Shown here piece by piece: positions 1 through 8,630 of a DNA stretch of 37,234 bases (within the stretch, counting starts at the first letter, position 1; every line of letters starts with the position of its first letter). This DNA comes from Hoeflea sp. BAL378 (GTDB taxonomy: Bacteria; Pseudomonadota; Alphaproteobacteria; Rhizobiales; Rhizobiaceae): NCBI RefSeq assembly GCF_000759435.1, contig NZ_JRJG01000076.1:1-37234 (forward strand), written 5' to 3'. The notes under the pieces were generated by a model. That model did no database searches, was not told where the DNA came from, and worked only from the letters and a program-made list of their open reading frames with translations. A program made the translations under genes and the position numbers.

Positions 1-2
1 TG

Positions 3-716
3 TTCGCGGCCGGCCTCGGCGTGGCGCGCAGCATGGACGACGCCGCCTTCTGGTACGCCCAGGCGGCCGAGGGCGGCGATCCCTCGGCCCAGTTCAAATA
101 TGGCGTCATGCTGATCGAAGGCAGGCATGTCGCGGCCGACCCCGCCAAGGCCGAGGAGCTGATGAAGAAGGCCGCCGACGCGGGCAATGCCTTCGCCCAG
201 TTCAACCACGCCCAGTCGCTGGTCTCGAAGACGCCGGGCGACGCGGGGGTGCTGGAGGCGCTGCCCTATTTCGAGAAGGCGGCCGAGCAGGGCGTTCCGG
301 ATGCGCAATACGCGCTGGCGCAGATCTACAGCCACACGGTGGGCGTCCCCGAGGAGAAGCGGGCGCGGGCGCGGGAATACATGGAAAAGGCGGCGCGCGG
401 CGGTTTCGACACCGCGCAACTCGACTACGCCATCTGGCTGATCGACGGGATCGGCGGCCCCAAGGACTATGCAAGCGGGTTCCGCTGGATGCAGGTCGCC
501 GCCACCCGCGGCAATGTCGTGGCGCAGAACCGCATGGCGGTGCTGCACATCAACGCCATCGGCACCAGCGGCGACCCGGTGGAGGCGGCGAAATGGTACA
601 TCCTGTCGCGCCGCGCCGGCTATGACGACCGGTCGCTCGACGATTTCTACCAGGGACTGACCGCGGAAGAGCAAAAACGCGCGATCGACGCGGCAAACCA
701 GTTCGGCAAGCGTTGA
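3..716 (+). CDS. Sel1-like repeat (SLR/TPR) protein, 5'-truncated by the window edge
   Basis: The frame is open from the first base, and the residues before the first possible start (GTG at 21) already belong to a Sel1 repeat (FAAGLGVARSMDDAAFWY). The true start is therefore outside the window. About six Sel1-type repeats follow, each with the A..WY..AA..G..AQ..L pattern (for example EKAAEQGVPDAQYALAQIY and RWMQVAATRGNVVAQNRMAV). Such alpha/alpha-solenoid proteins are usually periplasmic or membrane-anchored interaction scaffolds. No catalytic domain is visible, and any signal peptide would lie upstream. The specific partner cannot be inferred. The stop at 716 is followed by a 120-base gap to efp. 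Confidence 0.88.
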   Translation, partial: FAAGLGVARSMDDAAFWYAQAAEGGDPSAQFKYGVMLIEGRHVAADPAKAEELMKKAADAGNAFAQFNHAQSLVSKTPGDAGVLEALPYFEKAAEQGVPDAQYALAQIYSHTVGVPEEKRARAREYMEKAARGGFDTAQLDYAIWLIDGIGGPKDYASGFRWMQVAATRGNVVAQNRMAVLHINAIGTSGDPVEAAKWYILSRRAGYDDRSLDDFYQGLTAEEQKRAIDAANQFGKR

Positions 717-836
717 ACCGGGGCATCGCGGCGTCCCGATCATGCGCCAGACTTGAAAAGCTCGGTTATTTGTGGTCTTGAGGCCGCCAAGCGGCGCCGA
801 AAACCGGGCCGGATCAAGCTGACGCGGAATGTTCCC

Positions 837-1400
837 ATGAAAATCAACGGAAATGAAATTCGTCCCGGCAACGTGCTCGAGCACAATGGCGGCCTGTGGG
901 CCGTGGTCAGGACCAATGCGGTCAAGCCCGGCAAGGGCGGCGCCTTCAACCAGGTCGAGCTGAAGAACCTCATCGACGGCACCAAGCTCAACGAGCGTTT
1001 CCGGGCCTCCGAAACGGTCGAGCGCATCCGCCTCGAGCAGAAGGATTTCCAGTTCCTCTACGAGCAGGGCGAGGCGCTGGTGTTCATGGATCTGGAAAGC
1101 TACGAGCAGCTCGAGCTGCAGAAGGACTTCGTCGGCGACCGCCGCGCCTTCCTGCAGGACGGCATGATGGTGACGGTGGAGCTCTATGACGAGCGTCCGA
1201 TCGGCATCGCGCTGCCCGACCACGTGACGCTGGCGATCGCCGAAGCCGATCCGGTGGTCAAGGGCCAGACGGCGGCCTCGTCCTACAAGCCGGCGATCCT
1301 GGAAAACGGCGTGCGCATTCTCGTGCCGCCGTTCATCGGGGCCGGCGAGCGAGTGGTGGTCGACACCAATGAACTGACCTATCTGCGCCGCGCCGACTGA
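837..1400 (+). CDS. efp: Elongation factor P
   Basis: The product has 187 residues, the normal EF-P length. EF-P binds ribosomes stalled at polyproline stretches and promotes peptide-bond formation. The N-terminal KOW-like domain (about 1-65) carries the loop PGKGGAF with Lys33, the equivalent of the beta-lysylated Lys34 of E. coli. Two OB domains follow, ending in the usual [11 protein letters not shown]. The start at ATG 837 ([13 protein letters not shown]) fits the family. The frame is open further upstream, to 753, but that stretch matches nothing in EF-P. The inositol monophosphatase follows 70 bases downstream, a common neighbour of efp in Rhizobiales. A Lys-type loop implies an EpmA-like modification enzyme elsewhere in the genome. 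Confidence 0.97.
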   Translation: MKINGNEIRPGNVLEHNGGLWAVVRTNAVKPGKGGAFNQVELKNLIDGTKLNERFRASETVERIRLEQKDFQFLYEQGEALVFMDLESYEQLELQKDFVGDRRAFLQDGMMVTVELYDERPIGIALPDHVTLAIAEADPVVKGQTAASSYKPAILENGVRILVPPFIGAGERVVVDTNELTYLRRAD

Positions 1401-1470
1401 CACTGACGCCGACCGAAACTGACCAGGGGCGCGACCGACGTCGCGCGCCGACACCAAGGATAGATACCAG

Positions 1471-2271
1471 ATGGCGCGTTCAGCCCTTCTCAACGTGATG
1501 GTCCAGTCGGCGCTCAAGGCCGGTCGCTCGCTTGCGCGCGATTTCGGCGAGGTCCAGAACCTGCAGGTCTCGCTCAAGGGACCGGGCGACTATGTCAGCC
1601 AGGCCGACCGCAAGGCCGAGACCATCATCAAGACCGAGCTGCTCAGGGCGCGCCCGACCTACGGCTTCATGGGCGAGGAGAGCGAAGAGCTGACCGGCAC
1701 CGACGGCGCTCATCGCTGGATCGTCGATCCGCTCGACGGCACCACCAACTTCCTGCACGGCATGCCGCATTTCGCCGTCTCCATCGCGCTCGAGCGCAAT
1801 GGCGAGATCGTCGCCGGGGTGATCTACAATCCCGCCACCGACGAGCTCTACACCGCCGAACGCGGCGGCGGCGCCTTCCTCAACGACCGGCGGCTGCGCG
1901 TGGCGGCCCGCAAGGCGATGTCGGACGCGGTGATCGGCACCGGCGTGCCGCATCTCGGACGCGGCCATCACGGCAAGTTCCTGGTGGAGCTGCGCCATGT
2001 CATGGGCGAATGCGCGGGCATCCGCCGCATGGGCGCGGCGGCGCTGGATCTCGCCTATGTGGCGGCCGGCCGGCTCGACGGGTTCTGGGAGAAGCCTCTC
2101 GAACCCTGGGACATGGCCGCGGGGCTTATCCTGATCCGGGAAGCGGGCGGGTTCGTCGCCGACATGACCGGCGGCACCGACATGTTCGGAACCAAGTCCG
2201 TCGCGGCCGGCAACGAATATGTGCTCAAGGGCCTTCTCGACCTGATCCAGCGGCCCGTCCCGGCGGCCTGA
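1471..2271 (+). CDS. suhB: Inositol monophosphatase family protein (SuhB-like)
   Basis: A 266-residue Mg2+-dependent phosphatase of the inositol monophosphatase superfamily. The metal-site motifs are visible in order: GEESEE near residue 68, WIVDPLDGTTNF at 83-94 (Asp86 and Asp89), and EPWDMAAG near 208. These are the three signatures of the family, which hydrolyses inositol-1-phosphate and related sugar or nucleotide phosphates. The substrate cannot be decided from sequence; SuhB of E. coli also binds RNA polymerase. The gene is co-oriented with efp. A 109-base gap with a palindrome separates it from the MotA-like gene. The symbol is by family similarity only. Confidence 0.93.
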   Translation: MARSALLNVMVQSALKAGRSLARDFGEVQNLQVSLKGPGDYVSQADRKAETIIKTELLRARPTYGFMGEESEELTGTDGAHRWIVDPLDGTTNFLHGMPHFAVSIALERNGEIVAGVIYNPATDELYTAERGGGAFLNDRRLRVAARKAMSDAVIGTGVPHLGRGHHGKFLVELRHVMGECAGIRRMGAAALDLAYVAAGRLDGFWEKPLEPWDMAAGLILIREAGGFVADMTGGTDMFGTKSVAAGNEYVLKGLLDLIQRPVPAA

Positions 2272-2294
2272 GCCGCGCCGTCATAGCTTTGTTT

Positions 2295-2310
2295 TGAAAG
2301 CATGCTTTCA
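2295..2310 (+). promoter_or_regulatory. 16-bp perfect palindrome upstream of the MotA/MotB-like pair
   Basis: TGAAAGCATGCTTTCA is a perfect palindrome 70 bases before the ATG at 2381. A weak promoter can be drawn through it (TTGAAA at 2294-2299, 18-base spacer, CATAAT at 2318-2323), which would put the palindrome over the -35 side and spacer. An operator is therefore plausible, but the regulator is unknown. The stem has no U-run, so it is not an obvious terminator of the preceding gene. Confidence 0.4.
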
Positions 2311-2380
2311 TTTCCGCCATAATATCGGCTAGTCTTGAACCGATCTTGTGATTTGAGACAAAGGCCAGGACGGATAACGC

Positions 2381-3403
2381 ATGGCAAAACTGACATTGTC
2401 AGGATGGGGCATCTCGGAAGACGGTAGCGGGGCCGACCCTTACAAGCTTTCCAGTCCGCTTGTCTTCTTCTGGAGCATGATGATCTTTCTCATCCTCTCC
2501 GGTTTCGTGGCGGCAATCCTCTACCGGCAGATCCAGACGGCGTTCCTGGCCAATCCCGGGCTGAACGGGCTGATCCTCGGCGTGCTCGCGGTCGGCATAT
2601 TGCTGGTCTTCACCCATGTGCTCAGGCTTCGCCCGGAAGTGCGCTGGGTCAATTCGCTGCGCGCCACCGGCGACGCGGAGAAGGTCGGTCGCGACCCGGT
2701 GCTCTTGGCGCCGATGCGGGCGCTGATCGGCCGCCGCCAGTCGATGGCCCTGTCCACCTCCTCGCTGCGGTCGATCCTCGATTCCATCGCCACGCGGCTC
2801 GATGAATCGCGCGACACCTCGCGCTATCTGATCGGCCTGCTGGTGTTTCTCGGCCTGCTCGGCACCTTCTGGGGCCTGCTCGGCACCATCGGCTCGATCA
2901 ACCAGGTGATCCAGTCGCTGGACCCCGGCACCGGCGGCACCGGCGACGTGCTCTCCACCCTCAAGAGCGGCCTGTCGGCGCCGCTCGACGGCATGGGCAC
3001 GGCGTTTTCCTCGTCGCTGTTCGGCCTGGCCGGATCGCTGGTGCTTGGCTTTCTCGACCTGCAGGCGGGACGCGCCCAAAACCGGTTCTACACCGAGCTC
3101 GAGAACTGGCTGTCGACCATGACCGATCTCGATTCCGGGATGAGCATGCCGACCGACAGCGCCGGCACGACGGAAGAAATCCGGATGCTGACCGAGCGGA
3201 TGCAGAAGATGTCGCAGGACGCGGGCATTACGCCGCGCACGACGGCGGCCATGGCGAGCCTGGCCGAAGGCATCCAGGGACTGGTCAAGAACATGCGCAA
3301 CGAGCAGCAGATGCTCAGGGACTGGATCGAGGCGCAGCAGGTGGAATCGCGGCGGATGCGCGAGACGCTCGACAAGCTTGCCGACAAGATCGGGGACAAG
3401 TAG
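2381..3403 (+). CDS. MotA/TolQ/ExbB-like proton channel family protein (non-flagellar)
   Basis: A 340-residue inner-membrane protein. Hydrophobic segments lie near residues 27-47, 57-78, 146-168 and 207-227. The last two contain the small-residue-rich patterns LLGTFWGLLGTIG and GMGTAFSSSLFGLAGSL typical of the MotA/TolQ/ExbB channel core. A helical cytoplasmic tail of about 80 residues follows (RMQKMSQDAG to the end). Proteins of this group form an ion-driven stator with a single-span MotB/TolR-type partner, encoded here 3 bases downstream. No flagellar genes lie nearby and the size differs from flagellar MotA. The role is probably envelope- or peptidoglycan-linked; this is inference. Such pairs are common in Rhizobiales and are often labelled simply MotA/TolQ/ExbB. 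Confidence 0.88.
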   Translation: MAKLTLSGWGISEDGSGADPYKLSSPLVFFWSMMIFLILSGFVAAILYRQIQTAFLANPGLNGLILGVLAVGILLVFTHVLRLRPEVRWVNSLRATGDAEKVGRDPVLLAPMRALIGRRQSMALSTSSLRSILDSIATRLDESRDTSRYLIGLLVFLGLLGTFWGLLGTIGSINQVIQSLDPGTGGTGDVLSTLKSGLSAPLDGMGTAFSSSLFGLAGSLVLGFLDLQAGRAQNRFYTELENWLSTMTDLDSGMSMPTDSAGTTEEIRMLTERMQKMSQDAGITPRTTAAMASLAEGIQGLVKNMRNEQQMLRDWIEAQQVESRRMRETLDKLADKIGDK

Positions 3404-3406
3404 GCC

Positions 3407-4438
3407 ATGGCGCTGGCGCGAAACCGGCGGCGGGAGCAAGGCGTCGACTACTGGCCCGGCTTCGTCGACGCCCTGTCGACCCTGCTGCTCGCCATCATGT
3501 TCCTGCTCACCGTGTTCGTGCTGGCGCAGTTCTTCTTGAGCCGCGAGATTTCCGGCCGGGACGAGGTGCTCAACCGGCTCAACAGCCAGATCAACGAACT
3601 GACCCAGCTTCTGGCGCTGGAGCGCTCGGGAAACCAGGATCTGCAGGATACGCTCGCCAATCTGCAGGCCTCGCTGTCGGAATCGGAATCCGACCGGTCG
3701 CGCCTGCAGGAACTGCTGGCCAGCGGCTCGGGCGCCAGCGAAGCGGCGGAAGCCCGGATCGGCACGCTCACAGAGACGCTCGACGCCGAAAAGCAGGTCT
3801 CGCAGCGGGCGCTCAACCAGGTCGACCTGCTCAACCAGCAGATCGCGGCGCTGAGGACCCAGCTCGGCGCTCTCGAGGATGCGCTCGAGGCGTCGGAAAG
3901 CAAGGACCGGGAGACCCAGACCAAGATCGCCGATCTCGGCCGGCGGCTCAATGTCGCGCTGGCGCAGCGGGTGCAGGAGCTCAACCGCTACCGCTCCGAC
4001 TTCTTCGGGCGGCTCAGGGAAATCCTCGCCAGCCGCGAGGACGTGCGCGTGGTGGGCGACCGCTTCGTGTTCCAGTCGGAAGTGCTGTTCCCCTCTGGCG
4101 GCAACGAGCTCAATCCGGCCGGCCAGGAGCAGATGGCCAAGCTCGCCAGCGCCATCATCGAGCTCGCCCGCGAGATCCCCGAGGAAATCAACTGGGTGCT
4201 GCGCGTCGACGGCCATACCGACAATGTGCCGCTGTCGGGCAGCGGCCGCTATGCCGACAACTGGGAACTCTCCACCGCCCGCGCCACTTCGGTGGTCAAA
4301 TATCTGATCGCCAATGGTGTACCGGCCAACCGGCTGGTGGCCGCCGGCTTCGGCGAGTTCCAGCCGATCGCCGAAGGCGACACCGACGAGGACCGCGCCA
4401 CCAACCGCCGCATCGAGCTCAAGCTCACCGAGCGCTAA
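3407..4438 (+). CDS. OmpA/MotB-domain peptidoglycan-binding protein, stator partner
   Basis: The product has 343 residues. An N-terminal anchor (about 16-40, WPGFVDALSTLLLAIMFLL) carries Asp21 at the place of the proton-binding aspartate of MotB/TolR proteins. Residues 45-185 form a long heptad-rich coiled coil. The C-terminal third is an OmpA-like peptidoglycan-binding domain with VDGHTDNVPL near 271 and ATNRRIELKL at the end. The gene starts 3 bases after the MotA-like gene, so the two are one transcriptional unit. The architecture (channel anchor, rod, wall-binding domain) is that of a MotB/ZorB-like stator subunit. No flagellar or Zorya effector genes accompany it. The 3' end converges on the PhnD-like gene 18 bases away. 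Confidence 0.9.
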   Translation: MALARNRRREQGVDYWPGFVDALSTLLLAIMFLLTVFVLAQFFLSREISGRDEVLNRLNSQINELTQLLALERSGNQDLQDTLANLQASLSESESDRSRLQELLASGSGASEAAEARIGTLTETLDAEKQVSQRALNQVDLLNQQIAALRTQLGALEDALEASESKDRETQTKIADLGRRLNVALAQRVQELNRYRSDFFGRLREILASREDVRVVGDRFVFQSEVLFPSGGNELNPAGQEQMAKLASAIIELAREIPEEINWVLRVDGHTDNVPLSGSGRYADNWELSTARATSVVKYLIANGVPANRLVAAGFGEFQPIAEGDTDEDRATNRRIELKLTER

Positions 4439-4456
4439 TCCCGCAGCGGTGTGCCC

Positions 4457-5245
4457 TCAGGCGCCGAGCCCGGGAAGGCACGGCGCCGGGTCGAAGGGCG
4501 CCGCCAGCGGGGCGTAGTCGCGCGGCGTTAGCCGCACCAGACCCGTCAGCAACACCTGATCGCGAATCTCCGGTTCAAGCTCTTCGATCGCGGCCTCGAC
4601 CGCGTCGGCGATCATCGGAGCCCGGCCGGCGAGGCCGGGACCGGCGATCAGCGGCAATCCCGGCGTTTCGGGCGTGGCGGCGAAGACGGTGAGACCGGCA
4701 GCCGCCGGCTCATGGCGTTTGGCCAGTTCCCAGGTCACGGCGTCGATCGCGGCCCAGTCGGCCTCGCCCGTGGCCACGGCGCGGATCGATGCCCGGTGTG
4801 CCCCGGTTTCCAGCGGTGGCGGCAGCGAGGCGTGTCCGCCCGCGGCAAGCAGCCGCACCGGGGCGGCGAAGCCCGATTGCGAGTGGACCATGTTGAAGGC
4901 AAAGCGCCTGCCGGCGAGATCGGCGAGCGTGTCGGGCGCATCGCCGCCGCGCGCGACTAGCACGCTGAAATAATGCCCGGGCCTGGCGCCGGTCGCCGCA
5001 TGGGCGGGGGTTGCGACGAGCGCCACCTTGCCCGCGAGCCGTGTGGCGTAGGGATAGCCGCAGGTCTGCGACAGCACGAGATCGGGGCGCAGCCAGAGCG
5101 GCTCCGGATCGGCGCTCCGGTCGAGCGCCGCGGGGGCGTCCATGCCGCGCCTGGACAAGTGCGAGCGGATCCCGGCCCAGACCGCGTCGGTGGCCTGGCG
5201 GATCTCCGGCCAGTCATACATCGGCAGGGAGGCGATGCCGGTCAT
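4457..5245 (-). CDS. PhnD-like phosphate/phosphonate-type substrate-binding protein without signal peptide
   Basis: A 262-residue protein with the periplasmic-binding-protein type 2 fold of the PhnD/SsuA/transferrin group. Features include SLPMYDWPEI at the N-terminus, LVLSQTCGYPYATRL (ligand-pocket region), GHYFSVLVARG, RFAFNMVHSQSGF and ADWAAIDAVTWEL. No signal peptide or lipobox is present. The start at 5245 is supported by an upstream GGAGG with 8-base spacing. No permease or ATPase gene is adjacent. The gene follows the desaturase by 28 bases on the same strand, so the two are probably one operon. The product may be a cytoplasmic binding or sensing protein rather than a transporter subunit; this is inference. 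Confidence 0.85.
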   Translation of the reverse strand: MTGIASLPMYDWPEIRQATDAVWAGIRSHLSRRGMDAPAALDRSADPEPLWLRPDLVLSQTCGYPYATRLAGKVALVATPAHAATGARPGHYFSVLVARGGDAPDTLADLAGRRFAFNMVHSQSGFAAPVRLLAAGGHASLPPPLETGAHRASIRAVATGEADWAAIDAVTWELAKRHEPAAAGLTVFAATPETPGLPLIAGPGLAGRAPMIADAVEAAIEELEPEIRDQVLLTGLVRLTPRDYAPLAAPFDPAPCLPGLGA

Positions 5246-5273
5246 GGCGCCGCCTCCGGTGATTGCGATGGGG

Positions 5274-6185
5274 TCACTGGGCTTCGCCGCGGCGTCTGCG
5301 CTGGCGCTCGATCGGCCAGGCGACCGGCTCCTTGGGCCTGAAGCCGAAGCGGCGGAACACTTCCCAGTAGCTCTCGTAGCGGTAGCCGCCGTTCATGCGC
5401 AGGAACCGTTCCCTGTTCTCGCGGAAGAATTCGGGAATGCGGTACCAGGCCAGCGACGGATAGGCGTGGTGCACCGAGTGGAAATTGTTGTTGAGGAACA
5501 ACAGGCTCAGCGGCCCCCTGGTCTCGATGATCACCGAGCGCTGGTTGGTCTTCTCGACCGCCTGGTGCTCCAGGAACGAACGCACCATCAGAAGGCCCAT
5601 GCCGAAATAGGCGGCGGCGAAATAGGCGAGCGGCGACAGGCTCCCATAGAGGCCGATCAGCCCGAACAGCACCGCTACTGACAGAATGTGACGCAGCCAT
5701 ATCGTAAGGATGACCCTGTCGCCGGACTTGGCGCGAACGAACTCGCTGCGCAGGAAGCCGATGGTGGCCAGCGCCGGGCCGAGCGTCATCCGTCCGATGA
5801 GCGTGTTGTTGGCGACGAGCACGCTCCTGAACCAGGCCGGCAGCGACGCCCAGACCTGCCGGTCGAGATAATAGCTCTCCGGATCGTCGTAGGGGTCGGT
5901 GATGTTTTCGTTGATGTGATGGGTGAGGTGGCAGGATTTGAAGCGCAGGTAGGGCACCAGCACTCCGATTGGCGGGGCGATCAGCAGATCGTTGATTTTC
6001 TGGTTCCTGAAAGGATGACCGTGTAAGAATTCGTGTTGAAGCGAGGAATGCAGCGTGATCGTGGGGATCAGCAAGAGGACACGCACCGTGTCCGGCAAGT
6101 CAGCCCACCCAAACGCCAGCAACAACCACACAGCATAGCAAACGCCTGCCAAAAGCAGGGTCCGCCACTCCGCGTCATTCCGCAT
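5274..6185 (-). CDS. Membrane fatty acid desaturase
   Basis: A 303-residue di-iron membrane desaturase. The three histidine boxes are present: HEFLHGH near residue 52, HLTHHINEN near 85, and NNFHSVHHAYP near 233. Hydrophobic pairs (about 10-45 and 160-205) place the protein in the inner membrane with the boxes on the cytoplasmic side. Members introduce double bonds or hydroxyl groups into acyl or related lipid chains using O2. The exact substrate is not clear from sequence; carotenoid-modifying relatives have a similar box layout. It is the first gene of a likely two-gene unit with the PhnD-like protein. Confidence 0.92.
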   Translation of the reverse strand: MRNDAEWRTLLLAGVCYAVWLLLAFGWADLPDTVRVLLLIPTITLHSSLQHEFLHGHPFRNQKINDLLIAPPIGVLVPYLRFKSCHLTHHINENITDPYDDPESYYLDRQVWASLPAWFRSVLVANNTLIGRMTLGPALATIGFLRSEFVRAKSGDRVILTIWLRHILSVAVLFGLIGLYGSLSPLAYFAAAYFGMGLLMVRSFLEHQAVEKTNQRSVIIETRGPLSLLFLNNNFHSVHHAYPSLAWYRIPEFFRENRERFLRMNGGYRYESYWEVFRRFGFRPKEPVAWPIERQRRRRGEAQ

Positions 6186-6315
6186 CGTGGATACACCTTC
6201 TGAAGGTTCCTGTTATAGCCCGCGGACAGGCGTCCCGTCCCCCGCGTGGCTTCCAGACGAACGCCGGATGATTATCCTGATTTGGGACCTTTCACAAGAT
6301 TGTGACAGGCGTTTT

Positions 6316-8151
6316 TCAAATTTGTTTGACGGCAAGGGCTTCAAGATCGACCGGCGCTTCGAAAGTCAGAGCCTCGGCGCCATGCTCGAATTGCAGCCGG
6401 GCGAGGCGGGCATAGAGCCCGCCGCGCGCCACCAGTTCGGCATGGCTGCCTTCCTCGACGATCCGGCCCTTGTCCATGACCAGAATGCGGTCGGCGCGCA
6501 GCACGGTCGCCAGCCGGTGGGCGATGACGATGGTCGTGCGGTTTTCCATCAGGCCTTCCAGCGCCTTCTGCACCAGCTTCTCGTTTTCCGCGTCCAGCGC
6601 CGATGTCGCCTCGTCGAGCAGCAGGATCGGCGCGTCCCTGAGGATTGCCCGGGCGATCGCCACGCGCTGGCGCTGCCCGCCCGACAGGGTGATGCCGCGT
6701 TCGCCGACCGGCGTGTCGTAGCCCTTGTCCAGCGCCATGATGAACTCATGCGCCTGCGCCGCCTTGGCGGCGGCCTCGATGTCGGCCTGGCTTGCGCCGG
6801 GTTGTCCGAAGGCGATGTTGCTGCCGACGCTGCCGGCGAAGATGGTGACGTCCTGCGGCACAAGCGCGATGCGGGCGCGCACCTCCGCCGGATCGGCGTC
6901 GCGGACATCGACATGGTCGATCAGCACCGCCCCGGTGGTGACGTCGTAGAACCGCAGGATCAGCGAGAACAGGGTCGATTTGCCGGCGCCCGAGGCGCCG
7001 ACCACGGCCACGGTCTCGCCGGGCCGGACATGAAAGCTGGTGCCCGTGAGCGCCGAGGTGTCGGGCCGCGCCGGATAGGCGAAATGCACATCCTCGAAGC
7101 GGATGTCGCCGACGGCGGGCACCGGAAGCGGCCTGGGCGATGCCGGCGCGCGAATTTCGGGCACTTCGTCGAGCAGTTCGCTCAACCGCTCGGCGGCGCC
7201 GGCGGCCTGGGAGAGTTCGCCCCAGACTTCCGACAGCGCGCCGAGGCTGCCCGCGGCAAAGACCGAATAGAGCAGGAACTGGCCGAGCGTGCCGGGGGAC
7301 AACTCCCCCGACAGCACCGATTGGGCGCCGTACCAGAGCACCGCGACGATCGAGCCGAACGCCATGGCGATGGCGAAACCGGTCAGCACGGAGCGGGCGA
7401 GGATCGACTTCCTGACGGCGGCGAAGGCGGTCTCGACCGCCTGGCTGAAGCGCGCCTGGGAGGCTTTTTCGGTGTTGAAGGCTTGCACCGTGCGGGTGGC
7501 GCCGATCGCCTCTCCGGCGAAGGTCATGGCCTCGGCCAGGCTGTCCTGGGCTTCGCGCGAGCGCTTGCGCACCTTGCGGCCGAAGCCGACGATCGGAAAG
7601 ACGATCAGCGGAATGGCGCCGAGAACCAAGCCCGAAAGCTGGGGCGAGGTGATGAACATCATCGCGCCCGCGCCCAGGCACAGGATCGTGTTGCGCAGCG
7701 CCAGCGAGGCGGTGGCGCCGACGGTCGACTTGATCTGGGTGGTGTCGGCGGTCAGCCGGGAGACGATCTCGCCCGACCGGTTGGCGTCGTAGAAGGCGGC
7801 CGAGAGTTGCGTGACGTGATCGAAGACATCGCGGCGGATGTCGGAGACCACGCGCTCGCCCAGCGTGATGACGAAATAATAGCGGCAGGCCGAGGCGAAG
7901 GCGAGCAGGATGGCAATCGCCGCGAGCATCGAGAAGTAGCTGTTGATGAAGCCTGCGTCCTGGGCGGAAAAGCCATGGTCGATCATCCGGCGGATCGCCA
8001 TCGGCAGCGTCAGCGTGGTGACCGCCGCCAGCAGCAGGAAGGCCAGTGCGCCCAGCACCAGATGCGGATAGCGCCTGACATAGGGAAAAAGACGGGTGAG
8101 CGGGCGCACCGAGGGGCGCGCCGTTTTGGGGGTGTCAGATTGTTCAGCCAC
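6316..8151 (-). CDS. ABC transporter, fused permease and ATPase (MsbA/lipid-exporter type half-transporter)
   Basis: The product has 611 residues if it starts at GTG 8151 (VAEQSDTPKT), which has GGGAG five bases upstream. A longer open frame to 8601 covers rpmE on the other strand and is not used. The N-terminal half is a six-helix type I exporter domain (about 25-320). The C-terminal half is an ATPase with Walker A GASGAGKST near 383, Q-loop LVPQDVTIF, signature LSGGQRQR near 487, Walker B ILLLDEATSALD near 507 and H-loop IAHRLAT. The protein works as a homodimer or heterodimer exporting lipids, drugs or other hydrophobic molecules. The substrate is unknown. The gene is divergent from rpmE. 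Confidence 0.94.
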   Translation of the reverse strand: MAEQSDTPKTARPSVRPLTRLFPYVRRYPHLVLGALAFLLLAAVTTLTLPMAIRRMIDHGFSAQDAGFINSYFSMLAAIAILLAFASACRYYFVITLGERVVSDIRRDVFDHVTQLSAAFYDANRSGEIVSRLTADTTQIKSTVGATASLALRNTILCLGAGAMMFITSPQLSGLVLGAIPLIVFPIVGFGRKVRKRSREAQDSLAEAMTFAGEAIGATRTVQAFNTEKASQARFSQAVETAFAAVRKSILARSVLTGFAIAMAFGSIVAVLWYGAQSVLSGELSPGTLGQFLLYSVFAAGSLGALSEVWGELSQAAGAAERLSELLDEVPEIRAPASPRPLPVPAVGDIRFEDVHFAYPARPDTSALTGTSFHVRPGETVAVVGASGAGKSTLFSLILRFYDVTTGAVLIDHVDVRDADPAEVRARIALVPQDVTIFAGSVGSNIAFGQPGASQADIEAAAKAAQAHEFIMALDKGYDTPVGERGITLSGGQRQRVAIARAILRDAPILLLDEATSALDAENEKLVQKALEGLMENRTTIVIAHRLATVLRADRILVMDKGRIVEEGSHAELVARGGLYARLARLQFEHGAEALTFEAPVDLEALAVKQI

Positions 8152-8210
8152 GTCGTCTCCCGATATGCGTATGCGGCAATTCCGCGGACCTGCAAAAACG
8201 GATGCGGCCC

Positions 8211-8239
8211 TTGTTATCGATTGAGGCTTCCTGTATAGG
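8211..8239 (+). promoter_or_regulatory. Putative sigma70-type promoter of rpmE
   Basis: TTGTTA (8211-8216) and TATAGG (8234-8239) are separated by 17 bases, giving a leader of about 108 bases before rpmE. The prediction rests on the hexamers and position only. Confidence 0.45.
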
Positions 8240-8353
8240 CTCGCCATCGAATTGGGAAGTCGTTGTCCTGACGGACCCGGCTTCATATATGTGTTTGGCC
8301 AATATGCCGCAAGCAATGTTGCGCAGGGGCCTCCCAACGGCAGGACAAAGAAG

Positions 8354-8575
8354 ATGAAGTCGAACATCCATCCCGAGTACCACATGATCAAGGTGGTCAT
8401 GACCGACGGCACCGAATACATGACCCGGTCGACCTGGGGCGCCGAAGGCGACACCATGAACCTCGAAATCGATCCGAAGTCGCACCCGGCCTGGACCGGC
8501 GGCAACCAGCAGATGCTGGACCGTGGCGGCCGCCTGTCGAAGTTCAAGAAGCGCTTCGAAGGCCTCAACATGTAA
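8354..8575 (+). CDS. rpmE: 50S ribosomal protein bL31
   Basis: A 73-residue protein starting [10 protein letters not shown] and ending KRFEGLNM, typical of alphaproteobacterial bL31. It binds at the subunit interface (bridge B1b region) of the ribosome. There is no cysteine at all, so this is the zinc-independent (C-minus) form. The start at ATG 8354 has AGGA upstream; an earlier in-frame ATG at 8252 is not supported by homology. A strong intrinsic terminator follows 25 bases after the stop. The gene is a monocistron, divergent from the ABC exporter. Confidence 0.97.
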   Translation: MKSNIHPEYHMIKVVMTDGTEYMTRSTWGAEGDTMNLEIDPKSHPAWTGGNQQMLDRGGRLSKFKKRFEGLNM

Positions 8576-8600
8576 TCACTCCGGCCTGGTCCGGATGCCA

Positions 8601-8630
8601 AGCCCGCCGGATACGCTCCGGCGGGCTTTT
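8601..8630 (+). terminator. Intrinsic terminator of rpmE
   Basis: An 11-bp perfect stem (AGCCCGCCGGA with TCCGGCGGGCT), a 5-base loop, and a T-run at 8627-8630. Confidence 0.85.

Noticed and set aside
1430-1452. Hairpin GGCGCGAC/GTCGCGC between efp and the inositol monophosphatase
   Set aside because: It has no U-run and the two genes appear co-transcribed, so it is not called as a terminator.
2381-4438. Zorya anti-phage system (ZorAB-like pair)
   Set aside because: The MotA/MotB architecture is similar, but no ZorC, ZorD or ZorE-type gene is adjacent. The neighbours are efp, an inositol monophosphatase and a convergent binding protein, so a core envelope stator is more likely.
6187-8238. 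683-codon open frame on the plus strand, opposite the ABC exporter
   Set aside because: The minus-strand frame has all ABC ATPase motifs in order; the plus frame is low-complexity and has no recognisable domain.
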